A stretch of DNA of 64,000 nt from G963662905 sp963662905 (lineage in GTDB: Bacteria > Bacteroidota > Bacteroidia > Bacteroidales > WRLA01): contig CAXXFD010000002.1 of assembly GCA_963662905.2 (NCBI GenBank), positions 372,001 through 436,000 of the forward strand, in the 5' to 3' direction. The notes under the pieces were generated by a model. It was not told the DNA's origin and ran no database searches. It saw nothing but the letters and a program-made list of their open reading frames with translations. Numbering within the stretch: position 1 is the stretch's first letter; every line of letters starts with the position of its first letter. Position numbers and translations under genes: made by a program. Positions 37,506 to 45,639 of the stretch are shown here, piece after piece.

Positions 37506-37682
37506 CTAATCATAATTATTCATCTTTAAATGATTTTTAGACGGACTTTTTACAATGAATGGAAACTCCTGCATATAAGAACCTTCAGTTACCAATATAT
37601 CATCTTTTTGCAAAACTGGTGTTTGCGTATCAGGCTTTATTACAATAAAATCTGTATGGGCGCATGATAGTTTCATATGCAT
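37506..37682 (-). CDS. 58-aa hypothetical protein upstream of the Bro-N gene
   Basis: The frame reads MHMKLSCAHTDFIVIKPDTQ, then TPVLQKDDILVTEGSYMQEF and PFIVKSPSKNHLKMNNYD; starting at the second Met gives 56 aa. It has no signal peptide or known domain. A TACATTTG -7 box stands 16 bp upstream and the Bro-N start follows 26 bp downstream, so the two were likely co-transcribed. The family is not recognised. Confidence 0.45.
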   Translation of the reverse strand: MHMKLSCAHTDFIVIKPDTQTPVLQKDDILVTEGSYMQEFPFIVKSPSKNHLKMNNYD

Positions 37683-37698
37683 TTTCTTTGTTTCACTA

Positions 37699-37706
37699 CA
37701 AATGTA
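37699..37706 (-). promoter_or_regulatory. Bacteroidota -7 box TACATTTG
   Basis: The minus strand reads TACATTTG, a match to TAnnTTTG, just before the 58-aa ORF. The surrounding leader resembles the one at 50540-50585. No clear -33 box was found. Confidence 0.45.
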
Positions 37707-37825
37707 GATATTTTTTTAATTTGAGAATATTCAACAAATCACCCTGGGGTTTTATACGCCTATAATATTTCGTGCCCGGGAGATAATAAAATCTTTTGGT
37801 TTGGCTTTGTTCCCGCTCAGCACGC

Positions 37826-37859
37826 AAAAAGCCCCATCAGGCTATGCCGACAGGGCTTT
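37826..37859 (-). terminator. Intrinsic terminator of the rdhC-associated gene set
   Basis: The minus strand has AAAGCCC and GGGCTTTTT arms with the T run on the correct side, 50 bp after the stop of the outer-membrane protein gene. Confidence 0.75.
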
Positions 37860-37908
37860 ACAACAAAATTAAAACAGGAGTTATTAAATAAACGAAAAAC
37901 GTGATTTA

Positions 37909-38835
37909 CTAAAAGGCTTTGATCAGGGTGAGGCATACCAATGCACCTTGCGGGCGATCCACAGCGCCGAATTCAAAAAGGCCACGAAGTTCCATTTGCA
38001 GTTTTGCCGAAGGAATAAAGCAATCCACCTCAGGACCGGCAGCAAAAACTTTGTCTTTCACACCCAAATCATACATCAGTTGGCCGCCTTTGTCTTCGGT
38101 TACCTGCCAGTGCGCATAGCCCGAAAAGCCCACATTCCAGATTTGCTTGGATGGAATTGTTTTTCCCAATCCCCACTCAAAAGTAAAATCATTTCCTGCC
38201 GTTGCCTCAGTATCCTTTTGCTCAGAGTGGATTTCATAGCGCGACAGAACCGAAGCAGTCCATGTTTTGTTTTCATCAAAATAATACGTACCACCAAAAG
38301 TCAGCATTCCGGTCCAGTAGCCTTTTCCGGCAGAAGCAGGCTCGTCAATGGCAAAACCGCCTGTTGGCGCAATGGCTGCCAGTCCAAAAGCCAGGTCGTA
38401 ACGCGTTCTGTTCCACGACAGAACAAAGGGTTCAATAACAATATCGCCGAGGCCGAATTTATTACTGCTCATATTATATGCCCCGATACTGATATCCGTG
38501 CTTACCAGCGGAACAATCAGGTTCATGGCATAGTTTGCTCCCAAAATCACGTCTTCCCAAACATAAACAAAACGGTGCACATTAGAAAATACGTTCAGTT
38601 TGAAATCGATTGGTGCAGCATTTCCGCTGGCATCGTTGAATGTACCGGCATTATAATACACATTGTGCATGATGTAGTACATGCCGGGAGGAGGAAGAGT
38701 TCCCGCCTTAATTCCGGCGACACCGGGCACATAATGCTGTGTATATTGCGCCTGAGCAGGCACCAGAAAGGACATTAATAATACCAACAGAATAGCAATC
38801 GAAAAGATTTTTGCTTGTGTAAATTTTTCTTTCAT
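37909..38835 (-). CDS. Outer-membrane beta-barrel of the phenol MetA family
   Basis: 308 aa with signal peptide 1-30 (ending PAQAQ). The opening YVPGVAGIKAGTLPPPGMYY, the alternating aromatic strands and the terminal LVCLTLIKAF fit the MetA-pathway/Phenol_MetA_deg family (PF13557), outer-membrane proteins found with genes for aromatic or halogenated compounds. It is the last gene of the block read with rdhC and a 43-aa membrane peptide. A role in passage of a hydrophobic substrate is likely but inferred from context. Confidence 0.75.
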   Translation of the reverse strand: MKEKFTQAKIFSIAILLVLLMSFLVPAQAQYTQHYVPGVAGIKAGTLPPPGMYYIMHNVYYNAGTFNDASGNAAPIDFKLNVFSNVHRFVYVWEDVILGANYAMNLIVPLVSTDISIGAYNMSSNKFGLGDIVIEPFVLSWNRTRYDLAFGLAAIAPTGGFAIDEPASAGKGYWTGMLTFGGTYYFDENKTWTASVLSRYEIHSEQKDTEATAGNDFTFEWGLGKTIPSKQIWNVGFSGYAHWQVTEDKGGQLMYDLGVKDKVFAAGPEVDCFIPSAKLQMELRGLFEFGAVDRPQGALVCLTLIKAF

Positions 38836-38857
38836 AATAATAGTTTTTGCTTATAAA

Positions 38858-38989
38858 TTATTTTGTTGCCGGATAAAACTCCAGCGCATCCGAAATATTT
38901 GTTCCTAATTCCAACAGGATCAAGCTCAAACAGATGAGCACTACGGCTGTCAGAACTACTTCTTTTATGTTGATTTTTTTCTGTTCCAT
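38858..38989 (-). CDS. 43-aa single-TM peptide in the rdhC block
   Basis: The start at 38989 gives MEQKKINIKEVVLTAVVLIC followed by LSLILLELGTNISDALEFYP, one membrane helix with a charged N-terminus. It overlaps the end of rdhC by 25 bp and ends 22 bp before the outer-membrane gene. Longer frames upstream only translate the rdhC 3' end in another frame. It may be a subunit of the RdhC complex; no family is recognised. Confidence 0.6.
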   Translation of the reverse strand: MEQKKINIKEVVLTAVVLICLSLILLELGTNISDALEFYPATK

Positions 38990-40146
38990 TTGTTTATCAG
39001 GATTTTTCTCATATGTGCATAATGATCTGTCAGTGGTTTGATGGGGCATAAATACGCGCACCACGGACGTTTAATAAAGATGGACGTAACCAATACAATC
39101 CCTAGCAATGCAAATTGGTAATAACTGCCTGTCAGTTTGAATAAAGTGCCAAACACTTCATAGCTGGTCAAACCGGGATTTCTGAACAGTAAAGCCAGGA
39201 TAATTGCAATGACAACTATGGTTCGCAATGCCCATTTAAAAGCATTTCTCAAACGGCCCACTGAAGCAGGTTTTGCCCCGCCAACCAATCCCATGCATTC
39301 CTGTGCTGCACCGAAAGGACAAAACCACAAGCAATATGGATTTTTATTATCCACAGTAAATACCAGGAAGATCCCTCCGAGCAATAAATACCAATAAAGA
39401 TGCGAGTGCAAGGGCGGAAAATATCCCAACAACAGCTGGTTAATCATCGACAGGGTAAAAGCTTTGTTATAGAAAAAACCGATCACAAACAAACCTATGA
39501 GCATTGTGCCCCAACGCGCTGCCTTTTTGTATTTAAAGGTTTTTTTATGGGCAAAATAACCAATTGCGAAAAGCAACAAAATCACAATTTCAGGAATTCC
39601 GAAATGAATTGAGTGCACTTCCTCTTTGGGCACATCAAAACCCAAATATTCGGAAGCAATGAAGCGGTTTCCATTTTTTGTTGCTTCCACAATAGCACGC
39701 GATGAATATGTCGCACTGGAAACGGCATCAATCCCATCATCAATTGCATACTCTTCCTGATAGGACCGGCCTGTCAGCTTTCTCAAAAATTTAGCTTCCA
39801 GGACTTTCTCCAGGTAGGATGGCGTCTCTTTGGAGGATATCACTGCAAGATTTATAATTTTTCCGGCAGTATCCACAGCCACAGCCATTTGCAAGGGACC
39901 TCCATAACCCATCGATGATTGTACATCCAAATAGTACAAAAATGCACCTTCTTCGTTAAAAGTTTTATAGGAAGCTTTTCCTATTTCTTCAAGTTTGGCT
40001 ATTTCGGGCATTTTAGCCTTAATCGTAGAAACAATATCTGCGTTCTCGAGCTGTTTGCCCACCAGCCAGGCAATAACAATGGCAATCATCGCCAAAATGG
40101 CCAGATTTGATTCTAATTTCCGTTTATTAAAAACTTTGTGCGACAT
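38965..40146 (-). CDS. rdhC: FMN-binding polyferredoxin-type membrane protein, NosR/RdhC-like
   Basis: About 393 aa from MSHKVFNKRKL; an upstream ATG at 40164 would add six residues. TM1 is at ~14-32. A periplasmic FMN-binding domain spans ~40-165 with the flavinylation signature DAVSSATYSS near residue 145, where the Thr carries covalent FMN in relatives. Four or five further TM helices follow with two cytoplasmic cysteine motifs, YCLWFCPFGAAQEC and WCAYLCP. The plan is that of NosR and RdhC/PceC and suggests electron transfer through the membrane. It is separated from rdhB by a terminator and a 183-bp inverted-repeat element, so it probably has its own promoter. Confidence 0.78.
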   Translation of the reverse strand: MSHKVFNKRKLESNLAILAMIAIVIAWLVGKQLENADIVSTIKAKMPEIAKLEEIGKASYKTFNEEGAFLYYLDVQSSMGYGGPLQMAVAVDTAGKIINLAVISSKETPSYLEKVLEAKFLRKLTGRSYQEEYAIDDGIDAVSSATYSSRAIVEATKNGNRFIASEYLGFDVPKEEVHSIHFGIPEIVILLLFAIGYFAHKKTFKYKKAARWGTMLIGLFVIGFFYNKAFTLSMINQLLLGYFPPLHSHLYWYLLLGGIFLVFTVDNKNPYCLWFCPFGAAQECMGLVGGAKPASVGRLRNAFKWALRTIVVIAIILALLFRNPGLTSYEVFGTLFKLTGSYYQFALLGIVLVTSIFIKRPWCAYLCPIKPLTDHYAHMRKILINKWNRKKST

Positions 40147-40259
40147 GATCGTGCATAATAACATCAGCTATTCACAATTGAATTTTACATTCGTTTGTAA
40201 ATCAGGTAAAAAAACTAAATTTAAGAAGTGATTGTTATAGATCCTCTTGTGGCAGGCAG

Positions 40260-40442
40260 TTTAACCTGCATTATTCACAAAATATTCTATTACGCGCCCA
40301 AACCGCTTCAATAGAAAGGAATGCTATCTTTTTGGTGCTCAAAATAGCTACGGCTATTCCTGTGCGCCAAAAATCTGCGCTTCCTTTCTCTTATTGCGTT
40401 TTGTGCGCTCATGACGAAATTTCATGAATAAAGCAGGTTAAA
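40260..40442. repeat. 183-bp inverted-repeat element between rdhB and rdhC
   Basis: The ends TTTAACCTGCATTATTCA and TGAATAAAGCAGGTTAAA are complementary with one mismatch, and the interior arms (AATAGAAAGGAA against TTCCTTTCTCTTATT) also pair. The whole unit can fold into one long imperfect hairpin with no coding content. It looks like a MITE or a large structured repeat. It accounts for most of the 318-336-bp gap between the two genes. Confidence 0.7.
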
Positions 40443-40470
40443 AAAGCCACCCGACATTCAATATGCCGGG
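40436..40470 (-). terminator. Intrinsic terminator after rdhB
   Basis: On the minus strand CCCGGCATATTGAATGTCGGG is followed by TGGCTTTTTT, 13 bp after the rdhB stop codon. Confidence 0.7.
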
Positions 40471-40482
40471 CAGCCGGCTGTA

Positions 40483-40797
40483 CTACCCACCGATTTCTTT
40501 CTTTCTCTGAAATCGTTTGTTTACAGACCGATATAAGATCACAGCCATGATCAATATCGGTATCCCCATGAAAACCAGAGTGAACCATGCTGCCCGGGGT
40601 TCATATTCCTGAAATGAAGCAATAAATGTCTGCCCCATAAACATAAAGGTTATAAAACTCAGGATCAGCAGAATCCATTCATACCACACCAATTTTATAT
40701 TCAACTTTTTCAGGGTATTCCATATCATAGCGGCACCGCCTCCCATCAGAAAGCCTATTAAAATGTACCAAAACCATATCCAGGTAACTAATCTCAT
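40483..40797 (-). CDS. rdhB: Reductive dehalogenase membrane anchor, RdhB-like
   Basis: 104 aa with three predicted TM helices (WIWFWYILIGFLMGGGAAMI, WILLILSFITFMFMG, AAWFTLVFMGIPILIMAVIL). The loop between TM2 and TM3 carries EYEPRAAW, which matches the E-x-EPRAA loop I recall for PceB-type anchors. It begins 17 bp after the rdhA stop codon and would tether the exported catalytic subunit to the outer face of the cytoplasmic membrane. Small size and position alone would not be proof; the loop motif makes it fairly secure. Confidence 0.75.
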   Translation of the reverse strand: MRLVTWIWFWYILIGFLMGGGAAMIWNTLKKLNIKLVWYEWILLILSFITFMFMGQTFIASFQEYEPRAAWFTLVFMGIPILIMAVILYRSVNKRFQRKKEIGG

Positions 40798-40814
40798 TTT
40801 TATCTCCTTTCTTT

Positions 40815-42254
40815 TTATGAACGTGATTTATCAAGACCGTAAAGCGGGATATCCATTGGATCGAGATCCCAGGGCGTTTTACTGAGATCGGGCTCACGGC
40901 CATAGCCAAACACATCGTCCATTTTACGGATGGCCGCATTGAGCTGAGGCACAGAACCAATGGACAAACGGATCAAGTCGTGCAGCACTGCTTCGTCGAA
41001 TTTCGTAAAGGGGCATACGGTTTGGCAGCGGCTGCAATCGGGCTCACCGCCCAGCATATAGGAATAGCATTTTTTACTGTCCATATACCAGCCTTTGATC
41101 CCTTCGGCCTGACAAGCAGCCTGACCGCCCCAGAACGGCTTATCTTCCATACTGATCGCTCCGGAAGGGCACATTTCGCCACATTTTTTACATACTTCGC
41201 AAAATTTGGTAATTCCTGCGTCAATTGGTTTGGTAACCGCTAATGGCAAATCGGTGATAGTTACCATAACGGTGCGGATATCCGTGCCCCACTGCGGGCT
41301 TACCAGGATACCGGCACGGCCGTATTCGCCCATTCCCGACATCACGCCGAAACCAACCAAACGACCAATAGATTCTGTATCGCCGCCATAAGCCTGATAG
41401 CCCAAACCTCTCAGGAAAACACTCAAACGGTTTCCAAAAATATTTGCTCTGGAATAGCTCATAGTATTACTGGAAGCCCAGCTCATGCGTTCGGTATATT
41501 GCTGCATCCACAACGATTGCGGAATTACGGAGCAGACTGCCCATAAGTCTTTATCCGGCAAAACGAATTTGTTCTTGGCGTGATCTGCATATCCTTTTTC
41601 CACATTTTCGAATGTAATTTTGCCCCAAAGCAGCTTTTTGGTTCGGTCGTCGAGTTTCACAAAACCCATATCCGCCGCGCCCATAATCCGCCCTGCGGTA
41701 CGCATCATTCTTGAGTTTTCTTCCGGAGTTCCTTTATATTTTGGCACACCATAATCTTCAGGAGTGTAAAACATGGTTGGATGTTCCCATTCAGGATTAG
41801 CCTGCACATGAGAGCCATCCCATGGCGGCGCCAAAGAAGCTCCCGAACGCCCGCCCCAGCCCCAGCAATTTGCATCGGCCAAAGCACGATCGCGGAGTGA
41901 GTGCCCGGGGAGGTTTTCCTGAACTTTCTTTTTTGTGGATTCAATATTACGGTTATAGATGTCGAAATAATCCTTTTTGTTTTCCCAGGATGCAGGATTA
42001 AACAAGGTATGTTCCGGCCCCTGGAATATTTCCAGATTCTCCCAATCAATTTCAACGGTTGGCTCATCCACTTCTTTTACCCAAAACGGAAGTTTCCGTT
42101 CAGCCAATGGAGAGGCCATCATTTCATCGAGGTCTTTAAATCCTGCACCAAAACCAGCAACACCCAATCCCAGTGCACCGGCTCCCATGCCTAACATCTT
42201 CATAAAATCCCTTCGACCAACGGTAGAATGGTGTTTTTTCTGTGATTTTGCCAT
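40815..42254 (-). CDS. rdhA: Corrinoid-dependent reductive dehalogenase catalytic subunit
   Basis: 479 aa. The N-terminus has a Tat signal (GRRDFMKMLGMGAGALGLGV) and an AGFKDLDEM processing zone. The central part has the family words LRGLGYQAYGGD, GMGEYGRAGILVSPQWG and TDLPLAVTKPIDAGITKFC. Two ferredoxin-type clusters follow: CEVCKKCGEMCP at ~350-361 and C-x(10)-CSRCQTVCP at ~397-416. This is the layout of RdhA/PceA enzymes, which bind cobamide and two 4Fe-4S clusters and remove halogens from organohalides. The substrate cannot be predicted. A promoter shared with the DUF4405 gene at 46395 lies upstream. Confidence 0.9.
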   Translation of the reverse strand: MAKSQKKHHSTVGRRDFMKMLGMGAGALGLGVAGFGAGFKDLDEMMASPLAERKLPFWVKEVDEPTVEIDWENLEIFQGPEHTLFNPASWENKKDYFDIYNRNIESTKKKVQENLPGHSLRDRALADANCWGWGGRSGASLAPPWDGSHVQANPEWEHPTMFYTPEDYGVPKYKGTPEENSRMMRTAGRIMGAADMGFVKLDDRTKKLLWGKITFENVEKGYADHAKNKFVLPDKDLWAVCSVIPQSLWMQQYTERMSWASSNTMSYSRANIFGNRLSVFLRGLGYQAYGGDTESIGRLVGFGVMSGMGEYGRAGILVSPQWGTDIRTVMVTITDLPLAVTKPIDAGITKFCEVCKKCGEMCPSGAISMEDKPFWGGQAACQAEGIKGWYMDSKKCYSYMLGGEPDCSRCQTVCPFTKFDEAVLHDLIRLSIGSVPQLNAAIRKMDDVFGYGREPDLSKTPWDLDPMDIPLYGLDKSRS

Positions 42255-42302
42255 AATTTCTCAGTGTTTGTTTGACTCAAAAAAGATCATAAAATCTTAA
42301 GG

Positions 42303-42364
42303 CAAAAATAATGTGGGCAAGCCCTGCAGGTAAGATGCGAAATACGGATTTTATGGTACTTTTC
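42303..42364 (-). promoter_or_regulatory. rdhA promoter with upstream GAAAAGTACCAT element
   Basis: On the minus strand GAAAAGTACCAT (42353-42364) is followed after 17 bp by TCTTAC (42330-42335) and after a further 19 bp by the -7 box TATTTTTG (42303-42310). The same words with exactly the same spacings lie upstream of the DUF4405 gene at 46420-46481. A 5-bp dyad AAGAT...ATCTT at ~42284-42299 lies in the leader. The rest of 42365-42521 shows nothing I can name. Confidence 0.6.
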
Positions 42365-42521
42365 AACGGAAGACCTGCTCCCCCATCGCTAAAGACCTGT
42401 TTATATACATATTATATATACAGCAGCTGGCACTGAAACGAAAGCTCAAAAAAACACTGTACTGACAATCCTTCCAAAAAAAGCAAATTTATTGTAGGTG
42501 CGGGAGTGAACAGTGCGGACT

Positions 42522-42554
42522 GAAACACAAGTATAGTCGTGGAATGCCCGGTTT
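42522..42554 (+). repeat. Single 33-bp repeat copy at the ATPase 3' end
   Basis: GAAACACAAGTATAGTCGTG followed by GAATGCCCGGTTT matches the three tandem 33-bp copies at 45477-45575, in the same orientation, and overlaps the original stop codon of the interrupted ATPase gene. Confidence 0.75.
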
Positions 42555-42714
42555 AAACCAATTTCCAAAAAGGCAAAAACCTTAATGTTGTATCATCCAG
42601 AACAATTTCACTTTCGAGGCTCAGGTTCACAATCCAAGCCCTTTCTGGCTTATAATGACTAATAAAACTGCGCATGGAACGGCTTATGGTTGTATTTTTA
42701 AGATTAGAAAATTT
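42553..42714 (-). pseudogene. 3' part of the IS66-split DUF4143-type ATPase
   Basis: Reads SNLKNTTISRSMRSFISHYK, PERAWIVNLSLESEI and LRFLPFWKLV, the C-terminal end typical of AAA_14/DUF4143 ATPases. Removing the IS66 element and one copy of the 8-bp target duplication joins it in frame to the EVKFS end of the piece at 44356-45438. Confidence 0.85.
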
Positions 42715-44359
42715 GTTACTAATCAGTCTGCAAATTAGCGATAGTTCCCAAGGCAGGCACAACACTCTGTCCATTCTTGATAATTGTGTCAGCAACTGAT
42801 CTCAAAACAGCAAAGGCATCCGCTCCATCGGTCGATCTGAATTGACCTGAAACTTTCTGTTTAACTTTTATGTTTCGGATTGCCCTTTCAGAAGCATTAT
42901 TGTCTGGCGGGACTTCTGGGTGATATAAGAAGGTGAAGATATAGTCCCTGTATTTGACTAGCCTTTTTTTGAATGCAAGCAATTCGTTGTGTTTTTCCGG
43001 CAGTTCTGCTTTCAGTAAACTGTTCAGCCTGTTTTCAATTGCGGTTCTCTTTGGGCTATGTACGTAGCAACCCGCATTGTCCATTTTTTTCTTCAAATCC
43101 AGTGCCGTTTGAAACAGCCGTTTGCATATCCTGCTCCATTTATGCCCATACCTTTCTGACAAGTAATTCAGGTCACGTAAAAGATGTGCCATACAAATCT
43201 GGTGCGACAGCGCAGCAGTATTAAAATGGCTCTTCCAGCAATCATGCACCAACACAGAGTTTTTAAACCCATCTTTAAATGTATTGTCAATGCTCCTCTG
43301 TGCCCTGTTGTCAGTGATGGCAATGAATGTAGCCTCTTGGTTTTGCCATGTCCATGCCCAGTGCTTATTGCCATCAACCTTAACTCCTGTCTCATCACTT
43401 CCTACAGAAAGGCAATATCCTCCCGAAAGCAACTTTTGCTTTATTAGGTCATAGGCTGGTTGGGCCTTGCGCTTTAGTTTATTGAGCAAATAATGGATGC
43501 CCCCTTCGCTTATGGGAATATGGAAAACATCCCTGAAAAGTTCTTTCATACGCAAAAAGGGCAGGTACTGCCTGGTATGGAAATACCCGATCAAACTTTC
43601 AATGTTGTTCCCATAGCTTACCGGGGCATTGGCCTGAGATGGATAATCACACCTGGTTTCATGGCCACAACTGCAAACCTTTTTATATACCCGGTGTTCT
43701 GTGACATGTAACTTTATCTCGGGAATATCAAATACCTGGCGTTTGCCGGCTAATTGTACGGGCAAAGAAGCAAGGTCTTTCCCGCAACACTTGCAATATG
43801 AGGGGATGTGCTTCTCAATAGTGTCAGGCACTTCGGCCATCTTAAGTGTGTTCCCTTTCCGCCCTGCCTGTCCGCCTGGCTTACGCCCTGTCTTTTCCCT
43901 CAAACTCCTGCGCTTAGGGCGGTTCTGATCTTGGGAGGGAGGTATTGAGCTGTTGTTGCTGTTTTTTGGTGTTTGGTATTTGGCAAGCTTTTCTTTGAGT
44001 TTTTTGTTTTCCAACTCAAGGGCTTCCAGTCTTCTTTCAAGCTGGCCAATCCTTTTGAAAAGCTCTTGTATAATGAAATCTTTGTCCAAAACTTTTTTCT
44101 TTCAAAAGTAGTGTAGGTTAGAGGCAAAAGTCAAATTACCAGCGGTTTAGTTACGAACACAGAAAACAGCAACTTGTGAATAGCCAATGATTTTTGAAAA
44201 ATACCCCAAGGAGAATCCAATATTTAAACCTGAACACCCAAGAACAAACAAACAGCAAAATCACAGAGCCTTTAAACGCATCAATCCCAGAAAGTTATTC
44301 ACAAGCCACAGCGAAAATTGTTAATAAGGATTGATTTTTTTCTGACACTGATTAGTTAC
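42715..44359 (-). mobile_element. IS66-family insertion sequence, 1645 bp
   Basis: Inverted ends GTTACTAATCAGTCTG (left) and GTAACTAATCAGTGTCAG (right, complementary strand) bound a single transposase gene. The 8-bp duplication GAAAATTT flanks it at 42707-42714 and 44360-44367, the size expected for IS66. No tnpA or tnpB is present, as in the simpler ISBst12-like members. The transposase stop codon lies inside the end repeat. Confidence 0.9.
42719..44089 (-). CDS. IS66-family transposase
   Basis: 456 aa. The N-terminal coiled coil (LERRLEALELENKKLKEKLA) is followed by TPKNSNNSSIPPSQDQNRPK and the GRKPGGQAGRKGNTL linker. A zinc-finger region has CKCCGK and CSCGHETRC. The catalytic core has SVGSDETGVKVDG, HDCWKSHF and PPDNNASERAIRN, which hold the DDE residues. 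It is full length without frame breaks and so probably active. Confidence 0.92.
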   Translation of the reverse strand: MDKDFIIQELFKRIGQLERRLEALELENKKLKEKLAKYQTPKNSNNSSIPPSQDQNRPKRRSLREKTGRKPGGQAGRKGNTLKMAEVPDTIEKHIPSYCKCCGKDLASLPVQLAGKRQVFDIPEIKLHVTEHRVYKKVCSCGHETRCDYPSQANAPVSYGNNIESLIGYFHTRQYLPFLRMKELFRDVFHIPISEGGIHYLLNKLKRKAQPAYDLIKQKLLSGGYCLSVGSDETGVKVDGNKHWAWTWQNQEATFIAITDNRAQRSIDNTFKDGFKNSVLVHDCWKSHFNTAALSHQICMAHLLRDLNYLSERYGHKWSRICKRLFQTALDLKKKMDNAGCYVHSPKRTAIENRLNSLLKAELPEKHNELLAFKKRLVKYRDYIFTFLYHPEVPPDNNASERAIRNIKVKQKVSGQFRSTDGADAFAVLRSVADTIIKNGQSVVPALGTIANLQTD

Positions 44360-45438
44360 GAAAATTTAACCTCAACCGGAATGATACTTCCAGAATCGTG
44401 AACGACAAAATCCACTTCTGCTTTATCTTTTGAACGCCAGTGATTAACAGGATTAACAGGAGTTTGGAATTTCACTTTCAGTAAGTTATAAACGAAATTC
44501 TGAAATACAAAACCCTGATTAAAATTTGGCTTTCCAAGATTTCCTCCGGCGAAATTCAACATGCCCTGATCATTAAAATAGATTATGGGAGACTTGGTCA
44601 GCTCTTTTTTTGAATTCGTAAAATATGGACGCAGCATGCTGATGATAAAAGTTTGTTCCGCATACCAAAGATAGTTTTTTAGTGTATCAACCGATATTCC
44701 GGCATCAGAAGCAAGATTTGACAGATTTACAATCCCGCCACATTGTACCGCCAAAAGCTTAATGAGCCTGATAAATTTATCAATTGAACGAACACCTAGC
44801 AAATACGAAATATCTTTCGACAAATACGACGTAAACACTTCATTAATTACTTCAAGCTTCGTTTGAACATCCGGGCTGGCAACAAGTTTGGGATAGCCTC
44901 CATATATCAGATATTCATTAAGATAGGCCCTTGTTTTTTCTTTTTCTACAGAAAAAAAAGCATCCAATCTGGAATCGTATTTATAGTCTGTTTTATAATT
45001 GACAAACTCACGAAAACTAACGGTCTCCATATGCAGCAGGTGCTTTCTTCCTGTTAAGGCTTCACCAATTTTTTCTTTCAATTGAAGACTACCTGAACCT
45101 GTTACAACAAATTTGAAAGGCAGATCCATATCATAAATCCCCTTTAAAAACCGCCCCGCATCCTCTTTCTGCTGAATTTCATCAATAAAAACATAGCCTG
45201 CTTTATCGCCAAATTCAAGACGAATTTTATTCAGCAACTTGTTTTGTGTTTCCGTATAAGCGGCATCATTCTCAATATCCAGATTAAAATAAACTGCTAA
45301 TTCACCTTTCTGGGCAATACCCTGCATAAGTTTGCGCAGAAGAGTGGTTTTCCCGACCTGACGTGCTCCTATCAGAATAGTAATCTCCTTTTTTTTAAGG
45401 CTTCGTTCAACCTCATTATAGTTGTCGCGTCTTATCAT
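44356..45438 (-). pseudogene. 5' part of a DUF4143-type AAA ATPase, truncated by IS66
   Basis: About 360 aa from MIRRDNYNEVERSL; the frame from 45468 adds ten unlikely residues. Walker A is GARQVGKTT, the Walker B/sensor words are GYVFIDEIQQ and FVVTGSGSLQL, and the DUF4143 part follows (EYLIYGGYPKLV, YLWYAEQTFIISML). The PD-(D/E)XK-like end VDFVVHD...IIPVEVKF is cut just after the catalytic Lys, with Ser and stop supplied by IS66 sequence. The ~54 missing residues are at 42553-42714. The family is widespread with unknown function. The gene is bracketed by 33-bp repeats. Confidence 0.85.
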
Positions 45439-45476
45439 AATGCCAATTTTAACACAAAGATAGCACACATAAAACT

Positions 45477-45575
45477 AAAACACAAGTATAGTTGTGAAAT
45501 TCTCGGATTAAAACACTAATATACTATTGAAATTCTCGGGTTAAAACAGGAGCATAGTCGTGGAATTCTCGGGTT
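45477..45575 (+). repeat. Three tandem 33-bp repeats upstream of the ATPase
   Basis: Exactly three head-to-tail 33-bp units, each opening AAAACA and ending AATTCTCGG(A/G)TT, start 38 bp upstream of the ATPase start. A fourth, separate copy is at 42522-42554 on the other side of the ATPase gene. There are no spacers, so it is not a CRISPR array. Confidence 0.8.
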
Positions 45576-45639
45576 AAAGCAGAAAATGACCCCATAATAC
45601 ACAGCAAAAAGCAAAGTACAGGATCAGGAGGGCAGCTTT

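Noticed and set aside
37948..38778. 276-aa plus-strand ORF opposite the outer-membrane protein gene
   Set aside because: It is antisense to a gene with a clear signal peptide and family; its composition is that of a shadow frame.
45477..45575. Possible CRISPR array (33-bp repeats)
   Set aside because: The units abut without spacers and diverge from each other; no cas genes are nearby.
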